The notes: a model not told the origin generated them from the letters alone. A stretch of 64,000 nucleotides of DNA from Cupriavidus basilensis OR16 (GCF_000243095.1 NZ_AHJE01000094.1:25128-89127), one strand, 5' to 3'; positions 44,259-53,800 are shown, numbered from the stretch's first letter. Translations and numbers: made by a program.

Positions 44259-45194
44259 CTAACGAACTGCGACAGAGTCTCGCTCAGTCGTGGGCGTTGG
44301 ATTTGCGAGAGACTCAAGCGAGAAGGGTTCACGCGGTTTGACCATCGAATTCCTCAGTACCTCCATATAAAAGGCGAGTTGGCTGGGATCACTTACTAGC
44401 TTCTCGATCACTTTGACGGCCGCCGCAATTGTCTGAGTCGCATCGCCTCCGGGTCTCAATGTTCTCCGAAGCTCCTCTCGCTCGCGAAAGACATGTTGGC
44501 AAAGCCACGAAACATAGTGCACCACGCTTGCTGTGTGCATGCCGACCGCTATATGAAAGGTCTCGCCGATGGGCGTGGCATTGTGCCACCAGCCTCGGGG
44601 GAGATAGAGCAAGTCGCCCGCTTCCAGGATTCCGTCAAAGATTGGTTCAGCAGGACACTGAGCCTTGTATTCTTTGCTGGTCTGGCCCGTGAGCGGAAAC
44701 GGAAAAGTCGGCTTGTATACGCGCCACCTTTTACGGCCAATGAGTTGGATTGCCATGACATCATGCGTATCCCAATGAGCGCCAAAACTCCCTCGCCCGG
44801 AAAATGCCAAATAGCCATTCGCAAGCGTCTCGGAGTTAGAAAATTCGGCAATCTCTGAACATAGATGCCGGACCCGCTCAAGGCGAGCATCAATGCGATT
44901 GAGCACGACCGTGGCACCTTTTGACAGCAAATCCTGAATCGCGCTTGTGTTGAGCCGTTTTCCTGGCAGGCCTGCAATCGAACAATCCTCCACATAGCGT
45001 GACTCGGATATTAATCCATCTTGATGCACCCGGACATGTGGCGCCACGGCATCAATATAGTAGAGCGCTGCGTTGAGATCGGCCCAGCTCAAAAGTGAGA
45101 TTGCAACCGCCCCACGCACTATGTGAATATTGCGATCGGCGATTTCGGAAAGAAACCGCTCTTTGGACATTCTGAAGTGGATGTAATTTCTCAT
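44259..45194 (-). CDS. JmjC/cupin-like 2-oxoglutarate oxygenase of the RiPP cluster
   Basis: A 311-residue protein of the JmjC-type cupin fold (RoxA/YcfD-like style), which binds Fe(II) and 2-oxoglutarate to hydroxylate protein or peptide side chains. The metal triad is visible as H140 and D142 in SFGAHWDTHDVMAIQLIG and H204 in LLYLPRGWWHNA. The GRKRWRVY stretch right after the first motif matches this family well. It starts by ATGA overlap with the radical SAM gene, so translation is coupled and the two enzymes should act on the same substrate. Expected target: the precursor peptide core, for example its Asn, Pro, Arg or Asp residues; the precise residue cannot be predicted. C-terminal residues 220-300 may form the dimerisation or winged-helix-like part. 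Confidence 0.85.
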   Translation of the reverse strand: MRNYIHFRMSKERFLSEIADRNIHIVRGAVAISLLSWADLNAALYYIDAVAPHVRVHQDGLISESRYVEDCSIAGLPGKRLNTSAIQDLLSKGATVVLNRIDARLERVRHLCSEIAEFSNSETLANGYLAFSGRGSFGAHWDTHDVMAIQLIGRKRWRVYKPTFPFPLTGQTSKEYKAQCPAEPIFDGILEAGDLLYLPRGWWHNATPIGETFHIAVGMHTASVVHYVSWLCQHVFREREELRRTLRPGGDATQTIAAAVKVIEKLVSDPSQLAFYMEVLRNSMVKPREPFSLESLANPTPTTERDSVAVR

Positions 45195-46180
45195 GAGATA
45201 AGCACAATAGGAATAACCTTGTCATGTTTGGCAGGCCGAGGAAAATGCTCTGCAGGACAGCGCAAATCGCCGGGATCACCGGTTTCATAACCGCGCATCC
45301 ATTGACCCATGAGTTCCCTGTTGAGCCGGATGCTCCCATCCTCCATTAGTTTGCCAACGGTGTTGTGCTCATCGGATAGTGCAACCGTACACTTCTGTAC
45401 TCGGCCGTCGGCACGTATTACGAACGAATTCGGCCGACTCGCATAGCAAACGACCTTGATCGCCTCATTGGAAGACGGGACTGCAGGCCTGCCATCATTT
45501 AACAAACTGTGCACCTCATTCAACAATACAGTCCGCTCCGCCGTCTTTAACGAGGAGATACTTGCGCTGTTAGGACCGCCGAGATTCTCGATGGGCTTGA
45601 GCAGTACGGAGAACCGCTTGTCATGGAGGAGTTCTCCGCGCAGCATCGCGGCAAGTTCTTTCACGGATTGAACGTTCTCAGGCATTAGATGCACCCGAAG
45701 CAGTACCGAAACGTCCAGCGGGCAATTTCGCAAGGCCTTCAGGTTCGTCCAGATGCGATCAAACGTGCCATCCCCGGATGCCAGTCTCCTAGTGCTATTG
45801 TGTGCTGGGCCCATGCCATCCAGAGAGATTTGATATCCCTTTTGATCTAGGCCAAATAGCTTTTCGACAACCTCCATGTCCAGCAAGTATCCGTTGGTTG
45901 TCAGCGCTCCGCCAAAGCCAACACCGTGGTCCAAGCATAGTTTTTTGGCAAAGGAACTTATCTCATAAACAATGTGTTTCGCTGCCAGTGGCTCTCCACC
46001 AAACCATTGAAAATTCAGATACTTGATGCCTTCAATCCGATTCGTCATGAACTGCTTCAAAGCGGATCGCACTTTGGGACTCATCCATTGCTCTGTCGGC
46101 AGAAGTGTCAGCTCAAGGTATCGAGGGTTAAGGGTCGACCTGAGCAGCTGATCATCTTGTTGAGACATAATATCCCGCAT
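45191..46180 (-). CDS. Radical SAM peptide-modifying enzyme lacking the CxxxCxxC motif
   Basis: A 329-residue protein that aligns by motif to radical SAM/SPASM-type RiPP maturases: GGEPL (61-65) in the SAM-binding site, ALTTNGYLLD, GYQISLDGMGPAHNSTR and a C-terminal Cys set (VVCYASRPNSF, VQKCTVAL, LRCPAEHF) that could hold an auxiliary cluster. At the N-terminus, family members read LPTE-Q/A-CNFxCxYCYE, then a short linker, then MSP. Here TLLPTEQ (25-31) is followed directly by WMSPKVRSALKQF, so about 15 residues with all three cluster cysteines are absent, in frame, near base 46085-46090. Without them no radical chemistry is expected. Either the gene is dead or the segment was lost in the consensus. 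The start ATG at 46180 is the best by context; 46168 is an alternative. Confidence 0.8.
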   Translation of the reverse strand: MRDIMSQQDDQLLRSTLNPRYLELTLLPTEQWMSPKVRSALKQFMTNRIEGIKYLNFQWFGGEPLAAKHIVYEISSFAKKLCLDHGVGFGGALTTNGYLLDMEVVEKLFGLDQKGYQISLDGMGPAHNSTRRLASGDGTFDRIWTNLKALRNCPLDVSVLLRVHLMPENVQSVKELAAMLRGELLHDKRFSVLLKPIENLGGPNSASISSLKTAERTVLLNEVHSLLNDGRPAVPSSNEAIKVVCYASRPNSFVIRADGRVQKCTVALSDEHNTVGKLMEDGSIRLNRELMGQWMRGYETGDPGDLRCPAEHFPRPAKHDKVIPIVLIS

Positions 46181-46283
46181 CTTAAGATCCGGAGTCTCCG
46201 CCGACACGGCGGGGCGTCCAGAACGTTGATAAGAGGAGTCGGTTGGGGCCCGACTTCCGACCAAATTCGATTGGATGCTCTAT

Positions 46284-46538
46284 TTACTCGCCATCGCCGT
46301 CCTCCCCATTATTGCGAGGCGGTGGTGGGGTTGGGGGGGGCGGATTTGGGCAAAAAATGTTCGAGCGTGGCAGGCATCCTGGCATATTTGGGCAAATGGT
46401 ATTACTTTCACATTTATCATCACCCCCGCTGACAAGATCGAGCTCTTCATCTTCAATAATCTCCGTCACTTCGTACCGACCGAATTCGTCGAATTGCACG
46501 TTTTTCATTGCTACCGGAAATTTGGTTCTTTGGTTCAT
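46284..46538 (-). CDS. RiPP precursor peptide with double-Gly leader and Cys/Pro-rich core
   Basis: An 84-residue precursor. The ATG at 46538 follows AAAGGAATGCCA, a good ribosome binding site six bases before it. Residues 1-39 form an acidic leader ending in EELDLVSGG, the classic double-glycine site cut by C39 exporters. The 45-residue core DDKCESNTICPNMPGCLPR then SNIFCPNPPPP has four Cys (43, 49, 55, 63) and an internal duplication, SNTICPNMP and SNIFCPNPP. It ends in a Pro-rich run (PPPPTPPPPR) and an acidic tail (NNGEDGDGE). It lies between the HlyD adaptor and radical SAM genes on the same strand. I do not recognise this core; the product class is open. Confidence 0.85.
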   Translation of the reverse strand: MNQRTKFPVAMKNVQFDEFGRYEVTEIIEDEELDLVSGGDDKCESNTICPNMPGCLPRSNIFCPNPPPPTPPPPRNNGEDGDGE

Positions 46539-46663
46539 TGGCATTCCTTTAATGGTCATCAATTTTTTGGCGGGACGAATTCACTGGTGTGATATGACGC
46601 GCCGTTGCGCCGTTTCGAGAAAAGGAGAAAAGCGGGGCGAAGTGCCAGCTATCCACCGATGAA

Positions 46664-47935
46664 TTACAGGTGTCTGCTCGCAGCCATGATCGGGGAAAGA
46701 ACCCAGTCGAGTAGGCGATGCTCCTCTTGCTCAATGTCTGCTTCAAGGAGAGTCCCTGGCAGCAGGGCTATCTGTCGTCCGCGGGCTTGAATGGTCTGAC
46801 TATCAAGCCTGACGACTACACGGTACATAGCCTCCTTGTTGGGCGGCGCTGGAATCATTGCAACCTCTTCAGGTTGGAGAGGACTGTTTGAAACTTCGAC
46901 AACAGTGCCGCTTTTTAGCCCGAATATTTGATATGGATAAGGCTGATACCGAAGTCGGACTGACTGGCCGACTTGCACGAATCCGAAGGCTTTTGAGGTA
47001 GCGAACAAGTGCGCTACCAATGGAACGCTCTCCGGGATAATTACTGCAAGCGCTTTCGTCGACACGGTCTCTCCGGGTTCTGCATTAATGGCTGTGACCA
47101 TGCCCGTCATCGGTGCGGTAATAGCGAAGACGTCGCGGGACTGCACGTCAGTGGTCTCCTGAGAGAGGATCGCCAGATCCCGATTGATTTCAGCGATCTG
47201 AGCTGCCGTCTTGAGAGAGACCTGAGCCAGCTCGCTTTTCAATGTTGCGAGGGTTCTCGAGAGCTGGGAGCGCGTTCGCTGCATCGAGAGAAATTGCGCT
47301 TGAAGAGCGGCAGCCTGGTCTTCCTTCTCCCGCAATGCCACCTGGGATATGTAGTTCGATTTCGCCAGTGTTCTGTGTTTCTCGATAGATATCTCCGATG
47401 CGGCCAATCGTTTCGCGTGGAGGTCCAGTTCCTGCTTGTTGTGCCGCAGCTCGTCCATGACGTTCTCGGATTGCACCCGGAGTCCACGCTCCGCCGTTAC
47501 ACCAAGTTCGTGCGCAGCTTCGCGCTGCCGCATCAGACTTGCTCGGCGCTCACCGAGCGAAGCCGTACGTAATTCGGAGATCTTCGTATTTACCTGCTGT
47601 CCGACATGCCTTCGTTCATCGGCAAGAACGAAGAGAACCGCACCTTGTTTCACAATTTGCCCCTCGCGAACGTGGCGCTCAGAAACAATGCCGCCGGTGG
47701 GGGCAAGGATCCTAATCGCGCCCCCCTCAGGAACCAGGACGCCGGTAGTAGCGGTACGAGGCCTGTAGCTACCAAAGAATAGGTACAGCAAAATCGCCAG
47801 AGACATCGCGGCAGCCAGCCCAACAAGCAGCCAACTATGGCTTGACCGCGCCAGAAGAATCGGCCCATGTTCCTGTTGGTCATGCCTTTGCAATACCTCT
47901 CGCCGAAAGATGCTTCGTCGAGCCTTCTCGTTCAT
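46664..47935 (-). CDS. HlyD family adaptor of the RiPP exporter
   Basis: A 423-residue periplasmic adaptor of type I/microcin export. A cytoplasmic tail (MNEKARRSIFRREVLQRHDQ) is followed by one membrane anchor (WLLVGLAAAMSLAILLYLFF, residues 35-54), the first half of the barrel (ATTGVLVPEGGAIRILAPTGG), a long coiled-coil hairpin (about 115-250) and a second barrel part with VFAITAPMTGMVTAINAEPGE. This is the CvaA-like layout that links an inner-membrane ABC exporter to TolC. The ATG at 47935 follows AAAGGGGGGCCAT. It is the first gene of the minus-strand RiPP operon, which gives it the promoter-proximal position. It pairs with the C39 exporter at 40685-42760. Confidence 0.9.
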   Translation of the reverse strand: MNEKARRSIFRREVLQRHDQQEHGPILLARSSHSWLLVGLAAAMSLAILLYLFFGSYRPRTATTGVLVPEGGAIRILAPTGGIVSERHVREGQIVKQGAVLFVLADERRHVGQQVNTKISELRTASLGERRASLMRQREAAHELGVTAERGLRVQSENVMDELRHNKQELDLHAKRLAASEISIEKHRTLAKSNYISQVALREKEDQAAALQAQFLSMQRTRSQLSRTLATLKSELAQVSLKTAAQIAEINRDLAILSQETTDVQSRDVFAITAPMTGMVTAINAEPGETVSTKALAVIIPESVPLVAHLFATSKAFGFVQVGQSVRLRYQPYPYQIFGLKSGTVVEVSNSPLQPEEVAMIPAPPNKEAMYRVVVRLDSQTIQARGRQIALLPGTLLEADIEQEEHRLLDWVLSPIMAASRHL

Positions 47936-48506
47936 ATGGCCCCCCTTTGTTGTGACGACACAAGTGGACAGCCCGGAGAATCGTAGAAGAATTGGGCCAA
48001 TGACCGTGCTAAGCACCGTTGCGCGCAACAAACGCCAGGGCCAGCAAAGGCGCCCATCCGCTATTGCGGGCATCTTGAAAACAAGATCATTTTTTTGGTG
48101 GTGTCCTTATTTGTAGAAGAGCAAATAGTCACCAACAAGCAGAAATTTCCCAAAGATGCTGGCGTTTTTTCCGTCTTGAATGAACCCACCCCGCGCCGCA
48201 ACGGCACTCATGAGAATGAGCCTTGTCACGCCCCGGCAATTGCACCCGGCTGTAGCGAGGGTAGCGAGCGGCTAGGGCGGCCGAGAAACGGGTGTTGGCG
48301 GACACTGGCTTCCAGCGAGCTACTATCGTTCGTCGGCGCCATGCGCCCCCTCCCAGGGAGGGGGCTTTACTTCTTGCCCAAAGTTGAGAATAATTCGCAT
48401 TCTCAACTTGGTTGGGCCGCCTTGCGCCTGCACCAACACTACGCCAGCCAGCCGTTCCAACCAGGTGTCCGCCAGCCAGCGTTTCGTTTTCTTTTAGGGA
48501 AAATCC
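47936..48506. other. Divergent intergenic region between the RiPP operon and the heme receptor gene
   Basis: About 570 bases. The left part (47936-48200) is AT-richer, with ATCTTGAAAACAAGAT as a small palindrome near 48072-48087, and should hold the RiPP operon promoter. The right part returns to high GC and contains the Fur-like site at 48381-48409. No gene is recognisable; a plus-strand open frame across 48095-48739 lacks any homology feature and overlaps the receptor gene. Confidence 0.5.
48381..48409 (+). promoter_or_regulatory. Fur-box-like operator before the TonB receptor gene
   Basis: AAGTTGAGAAT (48381-48391) and ATTCTCAACTT (48399-48409) are perfect 11-base inverted repeats around AATTCGC. 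The inner 19-mer GAGAATAATTCGCATTCTC (48386-48404) matches 13 of 19 positions of the Fur consensus. It lies 98 bases before the receptor start, a normal promoter distance, so iron-dependent repression by Fur is a strong inference. Confidence 0.75.
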
Positions 48507-50786
48507 ATGAAACGCCGCTGTCTGGCGCGCTTGCGCGCCTCTGTCCGAGTCACGCCCGTTGCCGCCGTCTGCGCTGCCCTTGGTGGCCCTGCCCTGGCTG
48601 CCGATCCGGCCGCCGATCCCGACCGCCGCCTAGGCGAGGTGGTGGTCACCGCCACCCGCACCGAGGAGCGCGCCGACGCCGTCGCCTCCACCATCACCGC
48701 CATCGATGCCAGCCGGATCGAACGCGCCCAGCCCGTTGACGAGGCCGGCCTGTTCGCCGACGAGCCCGATATCGACGTGCCCCGCGACCGCCGCCGCTTT
48801 GGCGCCGGCAGCATCAATATCCGCGGCATCGAAGGCAACCGCGTGCTGCTGATGGTCGACGGCGTGCGCCTGCCCGACTACTACAACGGCGGCGGCCCCT
48901 CCAACCTGTCCAGCGCCACGCGCGACGCGCCCGAGTTCTCGTTCCTCAAGCGGGTCGAGGTGCTGCGCGGACCGGCCTCCAGCCTGTACGGCTCGGACGC
49001 CATCGGCGGCGCGGTGTCATACGTCACCAAGGATCCCGAGGACATCATGCGCGGGCGTGCGGTGGGCGGCGAAGCCGGCCTGTCGTGGAACGGCATCGAC
49101 CGCAGCTTCGGCCAGAGCGCGGGCGTGGCCGGCGGCAACGAGACCATCAAGGGCCTGTTCATGTACGCGCACCGCAAGGGGCACGAAGTGCAGAGCATGG
49201 GAAGTAACGACACCACCTCGACCGGCCGCAGCAAGGCCAATCCGCAGAACAGCGAGACCAACGCGTGGCTCGGCAAGATCGTGCTCGATCCCGCCGCGGG
49301 CCATCGCTTCAGGCTGACCTACGAGCACCGCGACAACGATACCTTTACCGATATCCGCCGACTCTCGACGGCCCTGCCGCGCGTGACTTCCGCCAGTGGC
49401 ACCGAGGACCTGTCGCGCAACCGCGTCAGCCTGGACTATGAATGGAAGCCGGCCAGCCACGTGGTCGACCGCCTGAGCGCCGCGGTGTTCTACCAGGAGA
49501 GCGAGTCCAACACCGTGACCAACCAGGTGCGCAGCCGCACCAGCTCGGGCTGCTCGGGCTCCACGGCGGGCAGCAGCCTGTGCGACGTGAACCTGCTGTT
49601 CGGCTTCCGCCAGCAGCAGACCGGCTTCAACGTGCAGGCCGACAAGTCGTTCAATACCGGCATCGTGGGCCACCGGCTGATCACGGGCGTGGACTTCTTG
49701 CGTACCCAGACCAGCGAGATGCGCGACGGCACCACCTACAACCGCACCACCGGCGTGGTGTCCAAATCGCTGGCCGGGGACAATTTCCCGATCCACGATT
49801 TTCCCAAGGGGGAAACGCGCCAGACCGGCATCTTCGTGCAGGATGAACTGCAGTTCGCCGGCGGCCGCTTCACACTCACGCCCGGCCTGCGCTTTGACCA
49901 CTACTCGCTCGGCCCGGACGACGACAAGCTCTACAACAGCGTGGCTGCCAAGCCCGCCATCAGCAAGAGCGCTTCGGCACTGTCGCCCAAGCTCTCGGCG
50001 CTGTGGCAGGCCACCGACCGCATCAACCTGTGGGCCCAGTACGTATTCGGCTATCGCGCGCCGAACTACCAGGAGATCAACGGCAGCTTCCGCAACACCA
50101 TCCAGGGCTACGGCGCCGCACCCAACGGCGCGCTGAACCCGGAAAAGAGCCGCTCGCTCGAGATCGGCGCACGCTATACGGATGAGCGCGTGCAGACCAG
50201 CGTCGCCGTGTTCGACAACCGCTACAAGGACTTCATCGAGCAAGTCGCGTTGAACTGCCCGTCAGACCCGGCCTGCCTCGCCGGCCTGCGCGCGACGTAC
50301 CAGTACCGCAACCAGAGCAGCGTGCGCATCTACGGCGCCGAGTGGCGCGGCAGCTATCGCTTCCTGCCGCAGTGGCGCGTGGACAGCGCCGTGGCCTATG
50401 CACACGGCAACAACGAGCAGACCGGCCAGCCGCTCAACAGCGTCTCGCCGCTGCGCGCCAGCGCCGCATTGACCTGGGAGCGCGGTAGCGACAGCCAGGG
50501 CCAGGGCGCTAGCCTGCGCTGGCGCGGCGCGCGCGCCGTGACGCGCACCGACGACACCTCCTTCACCTACTTCAAGCCGGGTGGCTATGGCGTGGCCGAC
50601 ATCCAGGGCTGGTGGCGCTTTAACCGCTACGCCAGCCTGGTGCTCTCGGTGAACAACGTGTTCGACAAGAAGTACTGGCTGTGGGGCGATGTGCGCCAAG
50701 GCAGCGTGGCCGCCAGCGAGCCGGGCCTGGACTTCTATACGCAGCCTGGACGCACCTTTGCCGCCAGCGTGAAGCTGTCGTTTTGA
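48507..50786 (+). CDS. hmuR: TonB-dependent heme/hemoglobin receptor (HmuR-like)
   Basis: A 759-residue outer-membrane receptor. A signal peptide (cleavage near ALAAD at 32) is followed by a plug domain with LGEVVVTATRTEERADAVAS (TonB box region), DEPDIDVPRDRRRFGAGSIN, NIRGIEGNRVLLMVDGVRLP and LKRVEVLRGPASSLYGSDAI, then a 22-strand barrel ending in SVKLSF with terminal Phe. The plug wording matches the hemoglobin/transferrin/heme receptor group, and the barrel has FGYRAPNYQEI and NPEKSRSLEIGARY, close to the FRAP/NPNL region used for heme. A Fur-like box lies 98 bases upstream, and the HmuS-, HmuU-, HmuV- and ChaN-like genes follow on the same strand. The symbol is assigned by similarity and context. 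Confidence 0.88.
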   Translation: MKRRCLARLRASVRVTPVAAVCAALGGPALAADPAADPDRRLGEVVVTATRTEERADAVASTITAIDASRIERAQPVDEAGLFADEPDIDVPRDRRRFGAGSINIRGIEGNRVLLMVDGVRLPDYYNGGGPSNLSSATRDAPEFSFLKRVEVLRGPASSLYGSDAIGGAVSYVTKDPEDIMRGRAVGGEAGLSWNGIDRSFGQSAGVAGGNETIKGLFMYAHRKGHEVQSMGSNDTTSTGRSKANPQNSETNAWLGKIVLDPAAGHRFRLTYEHRDNDTFTDIRRLSTALPRVTSASGTEDLSRNRVSLDYEWKPASHVVDRLSAAVFYQESESNTVTNQVRSRTSSGCSGSTAGSSLCDVNLLFGFRQQQTGFNVQADKSFNTGIVGHRLITGVDFLRTQTSEMRDGTTYNRTTGVVSKSLAGDNFPIHDFPKGETRQTGIFVQDELQFAGGRFTLTPGLRFDHYSLGPDDDKLYNSVAAKPAISKSASALSPKLSALWQATDRINLWAQYVFGYRAPNYQEINGSFRNTIQGYGAAPNGALNPEKSRSLEIGARYTDERVQTSVAVFDNRYKDFIEQVALNCPSDPACLAGLRATYQYRNQSSVRIYGAEWRGSYRFLPQWRVDSAVAYAHGNNEQTGQPLNSVSPLRASAALTWERGSDSQGQGASLRWRGARAVTRTDDTSFTYFKPGGYGVADIQGWWRFNRYASLVLSVNNVFDKKYWLWGDVRQGSVAASEPGLDFYTQPGRTFAASVKLSF

Positions 50787-50807
50787 CCGGAGGCGATTCG
50801 ACCCGAC

Positions 50808-53800
50808 ATGTCCCCACAAGATAAAACCAAGACACGGTTTCTCCGCGCGCTGTGCCTGCTGTGGATAACCTGGCTGATGCTCGGCATGCAGCCTGCGTCG
50901 GCTGCGCCGCGCATCGCGGTGCTGACCACCTCGCCGGTGCCCGCCGGCAAGTTCGAGCCGCTGCAGGCCATGGCGCGCGCGCACGGCATGACGCTGGACG
51001 CGCGCTACCTGGAGCGCATGAACGCGCAGGATATCGCGCCGTTCATCGACGGCGCTGGCCTGCTGATCCTGGACGCGCCGCGCGACCATATCGTCACCGA
51101 GATGCTGGCCAAGCTCGGGCCGCTGTGGACCCATGCGCGCGCGCCGCGCCTGCTGATCGCCACCGACCGCTTCGAGGCGCATGGCGTGGATAACGCGCTG
51201 GGGGCAAAGCTGCAGGCGTACTACGCCAACGGCGGCCGCGCCAACTTCGACGCGATGATGCGCACGCTGGCAGCGCAGCAGTTCAAGCTGCGCGCCGACA
51301 GCACCATTCCCGCGCCGGTTGTTTTCCCCAAGGCCGCCTACTACCATCCGCGGCTCGCCAGCGTGGTTACCACCTCGCCGGAAGGCGCGCTCAAGGTGTC
51401 CGGCCACGGCGGCGAACCGGTGATCGGTGTGGCCATCCACCAGGCCTATGTGTCGGGTCTGGACAGCGCCTTCGTCGACGACCTGATCGCGCGCATCGAA
51501 GCGCGCGGCGCGCGCGCGCTGGTGTTCTACAGCGGCGTGATGGAGGCGGACGGCGTGTTGCGCATGGCCGCGCCCGGCGGCAAGCGCATCGTCGATGTGC
51601 TTATCAACGCCCAGATCATGCTCAACGCAGCAGGCCGCAAGGCGGAGTTCGAGGCGCTCGGCATCCCGGTGCTGCAGGTCATGCCCTATCGCAAGGGCGA
51701 TGCGCAGGACTGGGAGCGCGACCCACACGGCATCAGCCTCACCGACACGCCCTTCTACCTGGTACAGCCCGAACTTGCCGGTGCGAGCGACGCCATGCTG
51801 GCCGCAGCCACCTCGCACAAGGACGGCAGCATCGTCAGCCTGCCGGCCCAGCTCGACGCCGTGGCCGACAAGGCGCTGGCGCTCACGCGCCTGCAGCGCA
51901 CGCCGAATGCCGACAAGCGCGTGGCGATCCTGTTCTACAACTATCCGGCGGGCGAGAAGAACCTGTCGGCATCGTTCCTCAACCTGCCGCGCAGCCTGTC
52001 GTCCACGCTGGGCGCACTGCAGGCGCGGGCTACCGCACCGACGCCGCCAATGAACACACGCTGCAGCGCGACCTGGGTGCGTTGCTCGCGCCCTTCTACC
52101 GTACTGGCCAGCTCGCGGCGCTGCTCGACGCGGATCGCGCGGCGTGGATGCCGATGACACAGTACCGCCGTTGGTATGACGCACAACCCGCCGCGTTTCG
52201 CGCCGAAGTCAGCGCGCGCTGGGGCGAACCCGAATCGTCGTCAATGGCGATCACGCGCGACGGCGTGGCCGGCTTCGCCATCCCGCGCCTGCAGTTCGGC
52301 AATGTCGCGCTGATGCCAGTGCCGCCACGCGGCGAGCGCGACGAATCCGCGGAGAAAGCGCTGTATCACTCCACCAAGACGCCGCTCAACCATTTCTACA
52401 TGGCGGCCTACCTGTGGGCGCGCGAAGGGCGCGAGGCGCTGGTGCACTATGGCACCCACGGCACGCAGGAATGGACGCCCGGCAAGGAGCGCGGCTTGTC
52501 CGTGACCGACCAGCCGTACCTGGTGCTGGGCAGCGTGCCGGTGATCTATCCCTACATCGTCGATGACGTGGGCGAGGCATTGCAGGCCAAGCGCCGCGGC
52601 CGCGCCACCATCATCAGCCACCAAACGCCGCCGTTCAAGCCGGCGGGCCTGCACACCGAGTTGTCGGCGCTGCACGACCAGTTGCACAACTACCTGCAGC
52701 AGGACGACGGCGCGGTGAAGGACACGCTGCGCGAGGACATCCTCGCGCGCAGCGCGCGCATGCACCTGCTCGACGACATGGGCTGGCCGCAGCCACGCGC
52801 GAGCGTGCGGTTCACGGAGTACCTCGACGCGTTGCACACGCATCTGCACGAACTCGCGGGCGCATTGCAGCCCTACGGCCTGCACACGTTCGGCCAATCG
52901 CAGAATCCCGAGCTGCGGCTGTACACGGTGATGGCCATGCTCGGCCAGCCGTGGCTCAAGCGCGTGTTCCCCGATGAGCCGGAGGAACTGTTCGCGCTCG
53001 ACTACAAGCAGCTCGCGCAGTCGGCGCCGTACGCGATGCTGCGCAAGTACGTGATCGACGGCGTGCCGCTGACCAACCTTGCCGACACCAGGCAGCGTGA
53101 GGACATGCTGCGCGCGCGTACGCTGTACGCCAGCCTGGACGCCGCCCCGGAGAGCGAATCCATGCTCGTCGCGCTGGCCGGGCGCTACGTGCTGGCCGGC
53201 ACCGGCGGCGATCCGGTGCGCAATCCCGACGCACTGCCGACCGGGCGCAACTTGTATGGGTTCGATCCCTCGAAGGTTCCTACCCGCGAAGCGTGGCAGG
53301 CCGGCCAGGCCGCGGCCGAGAGCATGATCGCGGATTGGCGCAAGCGCAACGGCAAGTGGCCCGCCAAGCTGGCCTTCTCGCTGTGGAGCGTGGAGACCAT
53401 GCGCCATCAAGGCATGCTCGAAGCGCAGGCGATGGCCGCCATGGGCATCCGCCCGAAGTGGGACAGCGGTGGCCGCGTGGTCGGGGTGGAAGCGATTCCC
53501 GCCGCCGAGCTCGGGCGGCCGCGCGTGGACGTGGTGCTGTCCGCGACCGGCCTCTATCGCGATCACTTCCCCAACCTGATCAAGTGGCTGGCCGAAGCGG
53601 TCAAGCTCGCCGCCGCGCAGCCCGAGCCCGACAACGCGGTTGCCGCCGGCACGCGCGCGGTCAGTGCGCGCCTGGCGCAACACAAGGCGGCGGACATGAC
53701 GCCGGAGCGCATCGCGTCGCTGGCGCTGACACGCATCTTCGCCAGCGAGTCCGGCAACTACGGCACCGGCCTCAACGATGCCACGGCGGCCAGCGACAGC

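Noticed and set aside
40600..48100. Prophage or integrative element around the RiPP island
   Set aside because: No integrase, transposase, attachment-site repeat or tRNA end flanks the island in the visible sequence; the AT-richer composition alone only suggests transfer.
48095..48739. Plus-strand frame upstream of the TonB receptor
   Set aside because: It runs through the Fur-like site and into the receptor signal peptide in another frame, with no ribosome binding site or homology feature.
52020..52040. Programmed frameshift in hmuS
   Set aside because: No slippery heptamer or stimulating stem is seen at the junction; a missing base in a GC run is simpler.
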